DNA from: Phanerodontia chrysosporium
Lineage: Eukaryota; Basidiomycota; Agaricomycetes; Polyporales; Phanerochaetaceae
Assembly: GCA_001910725.1 (NCBI GenBank)
Contig: MJGA01000056.1
Span: 1 to 64,000 of the forward strand
DNA: 64,000 bases
Direction of reading: 5' to 3'
Shown: in pieces, positions 12,538-25,116 of the stretch
Position numbering within the stretch: position 1 is the stretch's first letter
Layout: every line of letters starts with the position of its first letter
Program-made: the position numbers and the translations under genes
The notes under the pieces: generated by a model
What the model saw: the letters and a program-made list of their open reading frames with translations, nothing else
Database searches by the model: none
What the model was told of the DNA's origin: nothing

Positions 12538-13363
12538 AGACTAAGGCGATCAGAGATAACAGACCTTTGATAACGGGCTATCCCGACTACCCGGCGATTG
12601 ACGTTCGCACAAAGCAGCTCGATATATTATCACATAGCTGAACTACTTCATCTGCGCAACTCCATGATTTGAACACCTGCCTCAAGCTAGCCTCATTTAC
12701 GCTATCAGATGCGAGGTCTGACCGATTCATGGGGTAGACCGCCTGGAGGATGCCCGATCAATCGCCCACCTCCGCCCCGCGTATTGTCTACCGCCGGGTG
12801 GTCGCTTTGGTCGGTTACTCGCATCGCAACCACTTCCCAGGATGGCGGCTCTTGTCGCCGGCCGTTTTCTGGCTCCAAGCGCCTGGCAATTGTCTTCGGC
12901 TTTCGCGCCCCCGCCCGTGATCATCCCTTGCAACTCAGCGCAACGCGCATTCCTTCGCGTACAGACATGAGGAACCTCTCTCCGAAGCAAAATGAAGCGG
13001 TGGTTTGGCGGAGGATCCAGTATTGCGCTGTGCACAACCTCGTTGCCTTCCGAAAACAATAACACAGCACCTTGTTCCGCGATTCAGCAGGTCCGTCCGG
13101 CTTGCCGACATCACTGGTGCGTAACCTGTGTGTTGTATTCTATCGCGATATCGCTGACTTGGATGTCTTGCGATCGTGCTTTTGTATTCGCTTACCGACC
13201 GTTAGGCCCTGGAGATGTGACTTGGTTCCTTTAAGACCATCCCGTCCAAAGCGCTGTCTCTTCGTCCCGTCTTCGACCGGCCCTCTTCTGCAATCGGCCT
13301 TCTCTCTTCGTCGCAGTGCGACTCTTCGTTACTGGCTAACGTCCTCACATTTTATTCACGAAC
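12538..13363. other. Intergenic region and pyrimidine-rich leader
   Basis: No gene seen. The last ~130 bp before the ATG at 13364 is rich in C and T (for example CTTCTCTCTTCG), as is common for fungal promoters and 5' leaders. Confidence 0.45.
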
Positions 13364-15686
13364 ATGACGGTACCACCCATCATTCAAGGCGCCAATTATC
13401 TGACGACCGGATTCCGCTACACTAGCCATGGCACCTCTACTAATCACCCCACCTACTACCACTATCCCACTCAGCCGTGTACGACACGTCACCTCGAGCC
13501 GGGACTGACGACCTTACCTGCCGAGATACCACGTCGACCTCGAGGGTCCAGTCTGCACAGCCTCGGGGGTTCTGTCACCACGAACTGCAGGAAAGGGTCC
13601 AATATCGCATCGCCCGCTGTCGAAAATACCTCGAGGGTCGTCCTTGGGAGCGCTGATCTTCCAGACAGTGCTTCTATCGAAGCGCGGCGTGCGCGCGCTG
13701 CGCCGCCCCAGTCGCGGGCGATGCACGGCGTCCGACGCGCCCCCACGGTTCTGTCATCGTCACGTGCACTCTCCTCGGCAAGGTCCTCTGCGACTGAGCA
13801 AGCTCGTCCCCAGACCCCACCTTCCCTCTGCATCCACAGCACACGTCCTCTTGCCACCGAGTTCTACACCCCCCAGCGGGACCCAAGCACTGCACCTGAA
13901 ACCACGACCCGACCTCAAGACGACGTGGCCGCAGCGCCTGCACAGAGCACGATGCGCCACAGGCTACATCTCAACCAGTACACGTTTGACGGACGTCCCA
14001 TTGCTGCTCCGCAACCTGTCAGTGCCTCTACCCACTTTACGCACGATTCCGGCTACGCAGGGACAACCTGCACGGACATGCTTGGGCTTCGACTTCCCAG
14101 CCGGGTTCAATTACCACTCGCGGAGGCACTCGCTCAGTCCCTCAGCAGCAGCCACTCGGTAGGCGAGCGACACGAGGAGCGGATGACGTCTGTGAACGAC
14201 CCACCGCCCTCGCGCTTCAACAGGCGGTTGCGCAAGCTGTCGCCACCCGCCATCCAGCTGTGTCCCCGTACTCCGCCTCCGTCGTGCCCGCCGATGACAG
14301 ACACGTACAGGGACGCAGACCACATCCGGGACGATGTGTCAGCGCTGTACTACCCACCTACCGGTTATATCCCCGAGAGCGCCATCCGCGAGCAGCCCGC
14401 TCTCCTTCTTGGGGGTCCTGTCATTCCTGGTGTGAACGTCCCAGCGCCGGCGTCCCTGTTTTCAGTCCCGCCTCCCGGCTTCCACGTGCCGCAGACCTGG
14501 GTGCCGATCCCTGCTGCGCAGCCCGCAATGCAGTCTCCCCAGCAGCCGCCACCACTCATCCAACGATGCGCGGAGCTGCCCCCGCTGACCGCCACTCCGC
14601 CATGGCACCACACCGAGCTCCCGCCGATGTACTCGCCACCGATCAAGTCCGAGGAGAGGAAACTGTCGCTGGCGCCGACTGACTGGACGTTTGCGCCGCC
14701 CGACTTGACTTCGCCCGTCAAGGACTCCTCACGCACGCGGACTCTGCCTACCAATACCCAACTAGCCACGCCTGAGAAATCGTCCATAAGCCCTCTGCCG
14801 CCTGCGTCGCCACTTGGCGATGTGCCCATGGCCGTCGACTCGCCTGCACCGCTGTCACCACTCGAGATACGCTTCGAGCGGTCCCCTTATGCTGGCCTTG
14901 AGGCGATGGCGGCCAGATGCGCTACCGTGGTTGGCGACATGCGTTGGGTACGTTGTGTTAGCTTTATCCCTCGTGACATGGGCCTAACCCAGATTCATCT
15001 GCAGGTCCTCGGTTCTTGCAGGGAGTTGGCTCTGCACGAGACGACTGCCGTCGTCGAAGGCCTGGTGGGCGCTGTTCTATCTGTGCGAGCTGCATTGGTG
15101 GACGCTCCCGAGGACCTGTCGGTGCTGGAAGACCAGCATGAGTGGGCACAGACGTACGACTTGCTCCTGCTGTCGTGTCGCCGGTAAGCATAGTCACCGG
15201 CCTGCATGAGGAGTTGCTGATATCTCAATGTCTTCTAGCAACTTGGACCTTCTCACCCTCCAGGCCGAGCATGTTCGCGACCGCCCGCCGCGCATCAACA
15301 AAGTCAGTGCATTGCTCGACAAGCTCTGGCGGTACGTCGAGAAGTTTGAGGACCTCGAGCGGAAGCTGCGGGTACGTCAGACTTTGCCCACTATACCTTG
15401 CAACTCCTGACTAGAGTGATGTGTGCAGATCGTCCACGACCATATCCGCATGCTGCAGTTGCATTCTTACTTGCGACACTCGCGCGATGCCGCGGCGGCA
15501 GAGGCCGCTACTCAGCGTGCTCACCGCAGAGCATACACCGACGCGCAGAACGAAGCCCGCGACCACCGTCGCGAAGTGCGAGCCGAGATTCGGAGGACGC
15601 GCGACGACGCTCGGGCGCGGAAAGAGATATGGGTAGAGCGAAAGATGCGCCGAGCAGATGCTCTTGGCGAATCCTTCGCAGTATGA
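13364..15686 (+). CDS. Proline-rich protein with C-terminal coiled coil, function unknown
   Basis: About 717 residues from exons 13364-14947, 15005-15183, 15239-15371 and 15429-15686. The first intron (57 bp) is in frame and stop-free, so a version retaining it is also possible. Residues 1 to ~500 are low-complexity and rich in Pro, Ser and Thr, without a recognisable fold. The C-terminal ~190 residues are helical (LDKLWRYVEKFEDLERKLR) and end in a strongly charged Arg/Glu/Ala helix (RREVRAEIRRTRDDARARK), a likely coiled coil. No signal peptide or membrane segment. This architecture fits a nuclear or scaffold protein, but no family was recognised and the function is unknown. Confidence 0.75.
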
Positions 15687-16184
15687 ACCCTCGACTTTTA
15701 GAACCCACGAATCGAACGAACTGTAACGATTGTAGACAATGGTGACTCCATTGGATGAAGACTATAAGATAGCGTTTGTATTATCAGCTCGTCTGTATCT
15801 CTAGCAAACCTACATGTACAGATCTATGCCTCTATGACAATCACAATATATGCACTAAGCCTAGTCTACCCTTGGGAGCATTTCCGCCATGTCGCTCGTA
15901 TGCTGCAACGTATTGTCTCAGGCCGAGAGGACGTTTGTATGAATATACGTCACTTGCACGTAAGAGATAGAGTACAGATGTAGTCGTTACAAGCGGCGAG
16001 AGTGAACGAGAACGATACGAGGTAGGCATCCGACAGTTCAATTGGTGATAGCACGTTATCGAGTGTCGGACATGCGTGTGTTTTGAGATGACCATCTGAT
16101 AGTCATGTGAGAGGCTTTATTGACCCTCCGGCCTGTAGCAAAGTCAGAAAGAGCGTCTGACAGGGTAAAGAAGGACACACGCAC
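15687..16184. other. Convergent intergenic region
   Basis: About 500 bp of lower-GC DNA between the 3' ends of the proline-rich gene and the ankyrin gene. No coding signal seen; it presumably holds both polyadenylation regions. Confidence 0.4.
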
Positions 16185-16813
16185 TTATTGCTGTGGCGGT
16201 GAGATCTTCATCTTCGCGACCTGACCCTCGGCGTCCTGGATCTCAACCTCGATTTGGTCTGCCCCATCAGCTGGGTGAAGGTCCTCCTCCCCCTTCGCAT
16301 TATCATCCAGGTTCATGACCTCGACGAACCACTTCGCGCCCTCCTCCCAGCCCACATTCTCAGCCTCGCCGAGCGGCGACCGGCCTGCGGCGTTCTTGAT
16401 GTCAATGAGATTGATACCAGGCCCACCGGGGAACTGGACGAGCTTCTGCGCGATGTCGAGGTGCTGGTTCAGCGCGGCCCAGTGCAGCGGGGCGGAGCCC
16501 GCGTCGTTCTGGGCCGAGAGCAGTGACGGCGAGACGATGGGCAGCAGATAGTCAAGGACGTCTGTTAGGTACCTTGCGTGGGTCAGTTCTCCGGCCGCCG
16601 CGCGGGGCAGAGGCGAGGCAAGAGCTCGTGCACACCTGTGTGTCCGTTCGCGCAGACCATGTGCAGTACGCTGTTCCCGCTGCCGTCGCGGATGTCGTTC
16701 AGCGGCTCTGCACCGAACTTGTCGACGAACTGCTGGATGTCCTCGAGGTCGCCATAGCGGCAAGAGAGCAGCACCTCGTCTTTTTCTTCCTGTGTCGGGA
16801 TCGGCTTGGACAT
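16185..16813 (-). CDS. Small ankyrin-repeat protein (YAR1-like)
   Basis: 193 residues from exons 16636-16813 and 16185-16588; the 47 bp intron ends in GGCCGGAG. The N-terminus is MSKPIPTQEEKDEVLLSCRY. Ankyrin units are visible as GNSVLHMVCANGHTE and GSAPLHWAALNQHLDIAQKL, then IDIKNAAGRSPLGEAEN. The length and acidic tail (DLHPADGADQIEVEIQDAEG) resemble yeast YAR1, the chaperone of ribosomal protein uS3, and that is the best functional guess. Ankyrin repeats alone do not prove it. Cytosolic or nuclear, with no targeting signal. Confidence 0.82.
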
Positions 16814-17053
16814 GGTGAAGGGAGAAATGAGGTTATGCTTCGGCCGTTGCCGAGAATACTTTTGGCGGGAGAGAGTAAGAGACAGTAGTACGTAAAGCGT
16901 GTAATGCTTACTTACTGGGTTACCAGCAAGGCTTACCAGTCAATAATGAGCTTATTATCGCGCTTGGGAGTTGATTCAACTCTGAGCATCGAACTCATAC
17001 ATCTCCTGCAAGACTACAACATAAGGTAACGAATAAAAAGGTCCTTGTCAGCT

Positions 17054-18925
17054 TCATCTCCGCCTCGTCGGCGACGTCGGCGAACCCCACGACACATCCT
17101 CCTCGAATCCAAAATCTATCGGAGACGTATAGTGGTGCGCGAAGGGGTGCCCGCCCGCCTCCGCGTCGCCACGCATCGCGAGCGGGCGCGGCGCGAGGAC
17201 GTTGACGGAGCCCTGGACCATCCCGCCCGTCTCGAGGCGGCGGTTCGGCGCGAACGTGACGGGCGGGACGTACTCGCCGAGCTCGAACGGGCTCTTGAGC
17301 GGCGACTCGGGCGACAGGTCGCGCTCGCCCGTGCTCGCGTCTTGCAGCGTGCCCACGGCGCCGAGGTGCAGTTCCGACGCGTGCGACTTGGTCGGGCTCC
17401 GCGGCGACGCCGCCGCGTACGAGTCCTTGCGCGCGCCGCCCGTGCGGCTGCGCAGCTGCAGCGAGCGCGAGTGCTGCGTCGCCTGCTTGAGCGAGTACTC
17501 GGTCTGGATGTTGCGCGGGAAGAAGATCTGTGTGTCGTCGTGCTGTCAGGGTGATGTGAGGAATGTGGTCCTACAGATGTACGCACGACGAGCGTGATCG
17601 CGGAGGAAACTGTGACGCCAATTCCTGCGAGCATGGAAAGTAGCTCCGTCCAGAAACACTTGTCGTTGATGTGTTGGTGCGGCCGGGCGCCATCGAGACC
17701 GAGAATGATGAGCGAGATGCAGAAAACAAATCGTAGCGCTATGCGAATCGTCTAGAGGCATGATTCATACTCGTGGTGCCTAACATAAGGCGACCGTACT
17801 CACGTTAAGTTCATGGAACTTGACGAGCCGCATGAGCGTATTCATGTCCACCCCCTCAGACCGCTGCAAGGTCCCATCAGACCCTGAGGTACAGCCCTTG
17901 ACAAAGTGTCATGCTTACCAGGCTCTCAACGAACTTTGGGAACGTCCATAGAATCGGTGTAAAGCACAGTGTGATGCATAGACTGCCGAGAGACCCTGCC
18001 AGGAACGTGTATGCTTCGTTCTAGGCCAGCAGTCAGATCAAGGGAGTAGACAGTATTGCAAGTATTGGGAGACGCACTTTCAGCGGATCTGAGCGGGTGA
18101 ATATCGTGACGAGGGGCATGTAGATGACTGAGATCACGGAGCCCGTAACCCAGACCTTGAAGTACCCGCTCCTGAACCAGTCCTGGCCTACGCGCCCCGC
18201 ATTGACGAGGAAGAGCCAAAAACATAACTCTGCGCGGTATGGGCCCTTAGCAAGAGGACACGTCAAGTTAAAATTGCGACACACCCTCAAGATGTGTAAC
18301 CCTGCGGTCAAATGTGAGATTGCGACCGCCATACGACAAGGGGTCACTTACAACTCGAGACTCCAGCCGACAGAGAAGACGAGGTAGAGCGGAAGGATAG
18401 CATGTTGGTACTTCTTTGGCCATTGTTGCCAGGGTGTTGGTTGAACTATGAAGACGTGTCGGCGCGCAGCACGGTGGACGATGATGCAGGGACTCACTGC
18501 CATACTCCGGCATGTATGTGTAGCCCATCTCGTACTTGATCACCGCAAAGCCAATAGAGTATATCATAATGAGGGGTATCGTGATGAGATAGGTATACTG
18601 GGCGTGTGGTCAGCCGAGAGAGAGAGAGTCGGTGCTTCCGGGGTGCTCACGGTCATAACGCGCTTGAAGGCTCCAGACTGAAGGCCGTAGTTCCATCTAG
18701 GAATGGCAAAATAAGCGTTCAGGCAGCCCAGGCAGTCGCGCGGACGCACTTCAAGCACTTGAATCGGTCGTAACGATACAGATGATGGACGAGGAATATG
18801 CCCATCTACCAGGCGGGGGAGCTCGCAGCATCAGCGTCATTCTCCGAAATTCACGGGAATCCCAGGCGCACCATGGTGGACAAGACGGCCCATACGAGCA
18901 GCGACGGCGGCGTGCTGTGCGACAT
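17054..18925 (-). CDS. Multi-pass membrane protein of unknown function, 11 exons
   Basis: Eleven exons give 439 residues: 18872-18925, 18750-18805, 18651-18696, 18498-18597, 18352-18445, 18285-18301, 18078-18229, 17919-18020, 17804-17863, 17587-17751 and 17054-17527. All phases fit. The sequence shows about seven hydrophobic segments, for example SLLVWAVLSTM, LITIPLIMIYSIGFAV, YLVFSVGWSLEL, SVISVIYMPLVTIF, FVFCISLIILGL and MLAGIGVTVSSAITLVV. They are followed by a cytosolic-looking tail rich in Ser, Pro and Arg. The topology is receptor-like, but STE3/STE2 motifs are absent. Conserved-looking landmarks are YDRFKCLKW and FWTELLSMLAG. The start at 18925 is my choice; the frame stays open upstream to about 19066. 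One exon is only 17 nt. Confidence 0.75.
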
Positions 18926-20424
18926 GCTTCGGGGCCTGGAGGCTGCGCCTGGGGTGCGGCGGGAGGGGTCGTGGCCGCAGGAGGCCGGCGAGGGCGCGAG
19001 CAGGCAGAGGAGTATGGAGGAGCCCACCCGCGCGAGGCCCAGGGCACGGCTGTTATAACAGGGCACCCGAGACCTCAGCAGGACGGGCGAAGATCAGACC
19101 TGATTGACGAGGCCACAGCGGGCCATATGGTGCCCCGGGAGCGCGCGCGGGGGCTGGTGATGAGAGATGCACGCTGGGTCGGAGGACGGTACCTGAACTG
19201 AATGCCTGGCCGAGCCACATGTCTTCATCGTTCGACGGAGGTGTTGCGGCGGGCACCGAAACTGGTGCGGCGAGGGCATATCAGCCTGCACATCAGCCTG
19301 CATCTACGCAGCCTCGACGTACGATGTTTGCATCGGTGAATAGCCCAGTCGACAAGAATGACGGCGGTGATATTTCCACCAGAGCTGTTTCCGCGGCGGA
19401 AGAATGGTGCGTCTTGCCAACGAGAGGCCCGCCGGACGTGCGGTGTACAGCCTTGGTGTCCCATCAAAAGCTAGAACATGGCAGCGGAGCGGCAATGACG
19501 GGGATGTTAGAGCGAAGGCTTAAAACTTGCCAGACTGGTTTAGCCATCGATATTCACGAGACAGAGTAACGCATGGCCCTGTGGGCTGATGTCGAGGGCA
19601 CGGACAAGTCATCGCGGTGACACAGTTCCCACTCCTACATGGGCGGCAAGCACTGCACAACATTCTTCAAGCTGTACATCGCTGTGATTTTCTACTTCAG
19701 ACTTCGATCCAGTCCATGAACGAGCAGTTAGAACTCATTGAAGTTCCATTCTGGCATCGCATCTTCCATGCAAACTGGCTCACACCAAAAACGTTTGTGA
19801 AGAGAATATATTTTGAAACCATCTACAATAATCTACACAAACCACAGTCCAAAGGTAATCCATCAGACTGACGTTCCACCCGCTGACAAGCATCCCGCGC
19901 GACTGAAACCAGTGCGCGCAGAACGCGAGTCAAACGTCCTCGCGACCGCACACCCGAGGGCGGCGGCCATGTGCTCGGTATGACGGGCGAACGCGATTGT
20001 CATCGACTGGATTTGAAGGATGTGGCATGTGTAAACATGCGAGACTCGAGTTAGAAACTATAAAATAGATCCTAGCTGAGTATGTTCTGAGGAAACAACG
20101 ATGTCGGGCACGCAAATTTATACGGCGAGTGTTTAGGGCAGGTTGATGCGCCCGTGGGAAAGTACGGGTTGGCGCGACGGGCACCTTCGTGGCGTTCCGC
20201 GTCGGCGACAACGGACGGTCTACGCTCAAATATCCGCTTTGATGTTTGCCTCGAGGATAAACCACCTTGCCGCGATATCTACCATCAATCTAGATGTTAT
20301 AGCATTCAGCTTAGCACCGCCGACCAGACGCGAATCTAATCAGATATAGGATGCACGACACCGCCTTCTCACGAGTTGTAATATAGATGTGCTCAAAGCA
20401 TCCTGCTGGACTCGACGCCCAGCC
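18926..20424. other. Intergenic region left of the tandem paralog array
   Basis: No supportable gene over 1.5 kb. Open frames on both strands at 18.8-19.6 kb lack family resemblance. The stretch near 19,260-19,310 contains two close copies of CATATCAGCCTGCA/CACATCAGCCTGCA. Confidence 0.4.
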
Positions 20425-21533
20425 ATGTCCGATCAGCAGTGGCGACCGCCTTCCATCCCGCCTCCGCCTCACTCTCCGCCTCCGCCCAGGTGAGCATCCT
20501 CAGTGCGTTTAACTTGCGAGCGTAACTGAGCAAAATGGAAGCTACTACACAGTTGAGGAGTCTGTAGGTGCCAGTTCTGGCTCGTCCTGGCATCTTGAAC
20601 AGCCCGACGGCGGACACAGCAGTAGCACGCTGAGCAGGGTCCACACACCTACACCGGCAACCTCCGCCCCGCAACGCCCTCGGTATGGATCGGACGACGT
20701 GGTCGTGTTGACCTACCAACCTAGCGGGTCATCACAGCCTCTGCAGCAAAGGTGATCATCATAAGCAACACCTCGGGAACACGAAGTCTGATGAGCTTCC
20801 GCAGTCTCACATACAGCTTCTCGCAGCTATCGTACCGCTCGATGCTCATGTTCCCTCCGCCGGACTCACCAGATCCTGCGCCGCTGTATCACATTTCCGT
20901 CGAAGTCAATTGCTTCCGCCCAGCGTCGCACATTACGGTCATCCGGCGAGGTGGCACGGAGAATGGGGCGTATGTGGGAGAGTTCGAGTAGGTCCTGGTC
21001 CTTGATGTACGCTCAAATCCTGACGTATAGTGCCTGTAGGATTGGTTTGCCTGCCCGACTGAATCGAGTGACGATTGGCTCCGTTGCGAAATTGCTTTCA
21101 CGGCCGACCCTCGCGTGGGATCACAATGTGGCACGTCAACCCTACCTTGTTTTCTCCACGTTCACTGGCTTATGGGCACGCTGCAGGCCCGCTTCGAACC
21201 TCCGCGCCTGCGCTGGAACTTTGACGGCGTCATCCTACGCTGGGACCCCGTCACGACGGTGCAGGGAAAACACCGCATGTTCTTAAAGGTACGCATCCGT
21301 CCGCCGCACCCTCTACACATCGGCTCACGTCTCCGCAGTGCACCTCTCCGGATCCCGTAAAGAAGAAGACGCTCCTCAATGTTGCAACGTTTCACCCTCA
21401 GGACCCGCTGCGCGCCGTGGACGGCATCCGTCCAAAGGCCACACTCACGGTCGAGCGGGAGTGGCAGCACGCGCTGGACCAGATCCTCATCACGACGTTG
21501 ATACTGCAGCAGGATATTGGCTTCATGACGTGA
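20425..21533 (+). CDS. DUF6593-like beta-rich protein, array copy A
   Basis: 269 residues from six exons: 20425-20489, 20575-20751, 20805-20987, 21040-21127, 21187-21288 and 21339-21533. The N-terminal ~80 residues are Pro/Ser-rich and disordered (IPPPPHSPPPP). The folded core starts at LTYSFSQLSYRSMLMFPPP, then PLYHISVEVNCF, SHITVIRRGG and YVGEFE, and ends ILITTLILQQDIGFMT. The core resembles the basidiomycete DUF6593 family (tubby/LURP-like barrel), recognised from memory and not searched. Cytosolic; function unknown. Its closest relative is copy B, with which it shares the segment GLPARLNRVTIG and the exon layout. Confidence 0.8.
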
Positions 21534-21814
21534 CAGTGCGCCCTGCAAATGGGCCGTCTATGCTTCGAGCCCCCTGCTCCGAGGATTCCGCTGAAGCCTT
21601 GATGGCGTCCCCTACCCTGATAGCGTGTCCCGTCACGAGTCTCTTAGTAAGGCCTGTATTCAGGCACGGTCTAATGCCAAGACATCGTACATCATATGTG
21701 CCCACCGCGGTTACACCGCCAGCAACCTTAAGCTGTTGATACTGTCTGCACTGCCTCTCTGGCGAGCTACATAATAGTTGAGCGACCTGCTGTGCCGGCT
21801 CGCGTCTTTTCCCG

Positions 21815-22906
21815 ATGTCGGATTCGCACAACGACTGGGTATCAGCGTCGCTGATACCCCCAGCCTCACCCCCGCCTCCGAGCTACTGCACTCACGAGGA
21901 CTTCGGGTCAGTGTCCCGCTGTAGCACCTTGACCGCCTCGACGAGGCACTCGGGGAGAGTGCGGACCATGACGAGGTTACAACCCTATGTCCTAGTTCAG
22001 TGCCCGTTCCGACAGCGAGTAGCTCTGCGACCCTGCTCCCTGACTACGGGTCAAATGACCCCGTCATTCTCTCGTGGCGGTCCAACGAGCCGCCTCAGCC
22101 TGCCGTGGGACGGTGAGCACAATGCAGCAGCCCTATGCCGCAGAACGTACCTCAAACCCGTGGCAGCACGACGTACAGCTTCTCACAGCTGACGCACCGC
22201 TCGATGCTGCTCCTCCCTCCCGCGAGCTCCACAGACAGCCGGCCTCTGTACCACATCGCGGTCGAGACGAACTGCTTCCGGCCCGCGTCGCACATCACGG
22301 TCGTGCACCGCGGCGCATCGGAGCACGGCGTGTACGTCGGCGAGTTCGAGTGCGCGTCCTCCCCTGTTTCCGCTGCCTCCGTCGGCCCTGATGCATCGAC
22401 GGCCCATGCAGGATCGGCCTGCCTGCGCGGCACAACCGCATCACGATGGGGCCTGTCGCGAAAATGCTCGGCAGGCCCGTCCTCGCGTGGGACCACAGCC
22501 CGGTGCGCCAGCCTCCCTCCGCGCCGCGCCGCGCACACTCACTCGTGCGCGCAGGCGCGTTTCGAGCACCCGCGGCTCCGCTGGAGCTTCGACGGCGTCG
22601 CGCTGCGCTGGGACCCCGTGTTCGACACGCTCCAGGGGCGCAGCCGGATGTCGTTCAGGGTGCGTGTGCCAGAGCTGCGGCGCGTCCCGACGCTGCTCAC
22701 GCGTCCATCAGTGCACGCGCCCGAGCCCTGCGAGGAAGAAGCTTCTGCGTGTGCTGGCGACGTTCTTCCCGCCAGACCCTCTCCAGGCCCTGGACGGCGT
22801 GCGGCCAATGGCGGCGCTCACGGTCGAGAGCGAAGGCCGCCAGTTCCTAGACCACATCCTCATCACGGTCCTCCTCTTGCAGCAGGATTGCTACTTCCCG
22901 ACGTGA
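21815..22906 (+). CDS. DUF6593-like beta-rich protein, array copy B
   Basis: 260 residues from exons 21815-21906, 21996-22112, 22167-22349, 22412-22502, 22555-22659 and 22712-22906. Exon 3 (183 nt) and exon 6 (195 nt) have the same lengths as in copy A. Landmarks are TYSFSQLTHRSMLLLPPA, PLYHIAVETNCF, SHITVVHRGASE, YVGEFE, RLRWSFDGVALRWDP and FLDHILITVLLLQQD. It is clearly a tandem duplicate of copy A, at 281 bp spacing. The GC content of exons 5-6 is visibly higher than in the neighbours. No signal peptide; function unknown. Confidence 0.8.
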
Positions 22907-23712
22907 ACAGGACCCTGAGCTGTGCTGCAGTTAGTGTTACGCCTAGATCCATGTATAGCGCCGTGGTCGTGTTCGAGTAAGGCGAACGCCATGGATCCCC
23001 TTCACTGGAAACTTGTGCTTACTTGCTCGTTGTTACTGGGTAAGCACTGATGCTGAAGGCTTCAGCAAGCAGTAAGCAAGTGTTTATATCTCGGTAAGTA
23101 ATCTGTCACCGTTGGATAAGCGCCTCTGAAGGGTCATGCACTTGAAAGTTCCCGCTCACTATCTCTGGCTAGAGCTTTGCCGAATCACATCGTTCTGTAG
23201 ACGTCCATCTCTTTTTGTTGGCCCGATTGTGACTCTACAATTGACCTATGCATACATCCTACCCGTACTCCCAGAGCGAGAGGACGAAGCACAGCCTCGA
23301 CCTCCGTGTTGAAACGCTTGGGGCTGACATGGGAGAATCAGCTACATTTCGACTATGGCGGCATTTCAGCTAGAGGCCTAGGTAGCAAGGAGGCGGTGAG
23401 ATCCTATATGTTTGGTTCATGGATGTCTGATCATCGGTGTGCAGGGCTCTGTCTGGTAGAGGATGCGCACTGCCTTTGTGGCTTCTCATTGATGAGTGTG
23501 GGTTCTGCTTGTGGGCGTTCGCGGAAGGGCGTAGCTCAAGCACTGCATCCACGATCCTACTCCCCTTGCGCGCCCACGTTGTCATTCGTATTTCAGCTGC
23601 CAGCTGTGACGCAGTGCCCACACCCACTCGGAAGGATTGTCCAACGACAATAGAATGCATCCGACGTGTCCTTGGGCCCATAGACACAGTCACTGAATCT
23701 TGCCCTGTCACC
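22907..23712. other. Intergenic region between array copies B and C
   Basis: No gene supported. Frames at 23.3-23.7 kb are short and unrelated to the array. Perfect repeats of TAAGCA-type words occur near 23,030-23,110. Confidence 0.35.
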
Positions 23713-24784
23713 ATGGCCGACCGTGTTCCCAACCGTCCGCATTCTCCAGCATACTCAGAGGCTCCTCCAAGGTGAGCCGATTCATAATGTTTCCCAAACA
23801 AGCCTAACTCGTCACCATGTAGCTACCACGCCCGAGAGGATACCCACTCTATCAGATCCGTCTCCCCCGCGCCTACCACTCATGCAACCCCTTCCGTGCC
23901 GCCCACAGTCCTTCTGCCACCGGCTGGCATTGAGGCAGCACCTGCATCCGCGTCTCCCGCTGTCCAATTGTAAGTTTCGCGAGCCATACCTCCCAGTTTC
24001 ATGGCTGAATGAGATCTTCAGCGGGTTGCGCTACAGCTTCTCGCAGCTCACCACGAACTCCATGCAGCTCGTGCCTCCGCCGCAGGCTCCGGACAGTCGA
24101 TCGTTATACCATATATCGGTGCATATGAACCTATTCAAGCCGCAATCGTTCATCACTGTGCTTCGTCGGGGGTCATCTGAATCCGGGCCGTATGCTGGCG
24201 AGTTTGAGTGAGTTCGTCCATCTAGCTCCGCTGTCAGAGAGCTGATATTCTGGTAATAAGACATGGGCCGTACGAGCGCATCAACCGCGTCGTAGTTGGA
24301 TCTACTGCGAAGCCCCTCAACGAGGTCATCATGCTGAAGGCGCGGCATTTGCACAGGGTAAGCTGCTAGTCCCTCGGTCTCCGGCTGTGCATTGTCGAGC
24401 TCGCCGTTTGCTGCAGGTCGAGCAGAAATGGAATACACTGAAATGGACATTCAACAACGTTGTCTTCCACTGGGAGCCCGACACCAGCCTAGGCACGCGC
24501 ATCGTCTTGCACTACAAAGTGAGAGAATCTCCGTCAGCCGCAATTGGGAGAGGTTGACTGATGAACGTGTGCAGTGCCTTCTCAGAGACAAGCAGGGCAG
24601 GACGGTGCTTGCGCACCTTGCGACGTATCAACCCAGCAACTATCTAACTGCGCGCGAGGGCATCCCAGCGATGCCGTCGCTGGTCGTCGAGCAACCAGGA
24701 GTTGATCTGATAGACCACATCGTCCTCTCGCTCCTAGTGCTGCAGCGTCAGGACTATCCGCTTCCGCCCGTATCTGGCACGTAA
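23713..24784 (+). CDS. DUF6593-like beta-rich protein, array copy C
   Basis: 266 residues from exons 23713-23771, 23823-23969, 24022-24207, 24261-24357, 24417-24518 and 24575-24784, all in consistent phase. Exon 1 encodes MADRVPNRPHSPAYSEAPPR, whose tail (YSEAPPR) is shared with copy D. The core is GLRYSFSQLTTNSMQLVPPP, SLYHISVHMNLFKPQSFITV, YAGEFE, HGPYERINRVVVGSTAK, then LRDKQGRTVLAHLATYQP and DHIVLSLLVLQRQDYPLP. It belongs to the C/D branch, distinct from A/B. Function unknown. Confidence 0.82.
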
Positions 24785-25116
24785 TAACCTCTTCGTCAAG
24801 TCCGAATCGACTTTCGCGCCTGCTATGCCGTAAGAAATAACGATGCGAAAACTTGACCATTCTGATGACGCTCCCTCTGGATACAATCCATCCATCACTG
24901 TCTTCTTTGCCCCCAATCGGACTGTGTTGACCGTTGATGCTCATAATTAAGGTTGATCATCCCCATCAGGTACAGTATGTCTGATGCTGTACTGCACATC
25001 TTGAAGCGACCACAGCCACGCAGTATTCACGCATCACCTGTGGGTACCAACGTGTGTTGTGGTATATATGACCTTCGTTCTATGTGCAGCAGGTTGCTAC
25101 CCGAATCCCATCCAGA
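24785..25116. other. Intergenic region between array copies C and D
   Basis: 332 bp without coding signal; contains TATATATG at 25061-25068, about 50 bp before the ATG of copy D, as a possible TATA element. Confidence 0.4.

Noticed and set aside
17045..17554. 169-codon plus-strand Arg-rich frame
   Set aside because: It is the antisense shadow of the last exon of the membrane protein, produced by high GC content.
17054..18925. STE3-type pheromone receptor for the seven-segment protein
   Set aside because: The expected STE3 landmarks are missing, and no pheromone precursor with a CaaX end was found among the nearby small ORFs.
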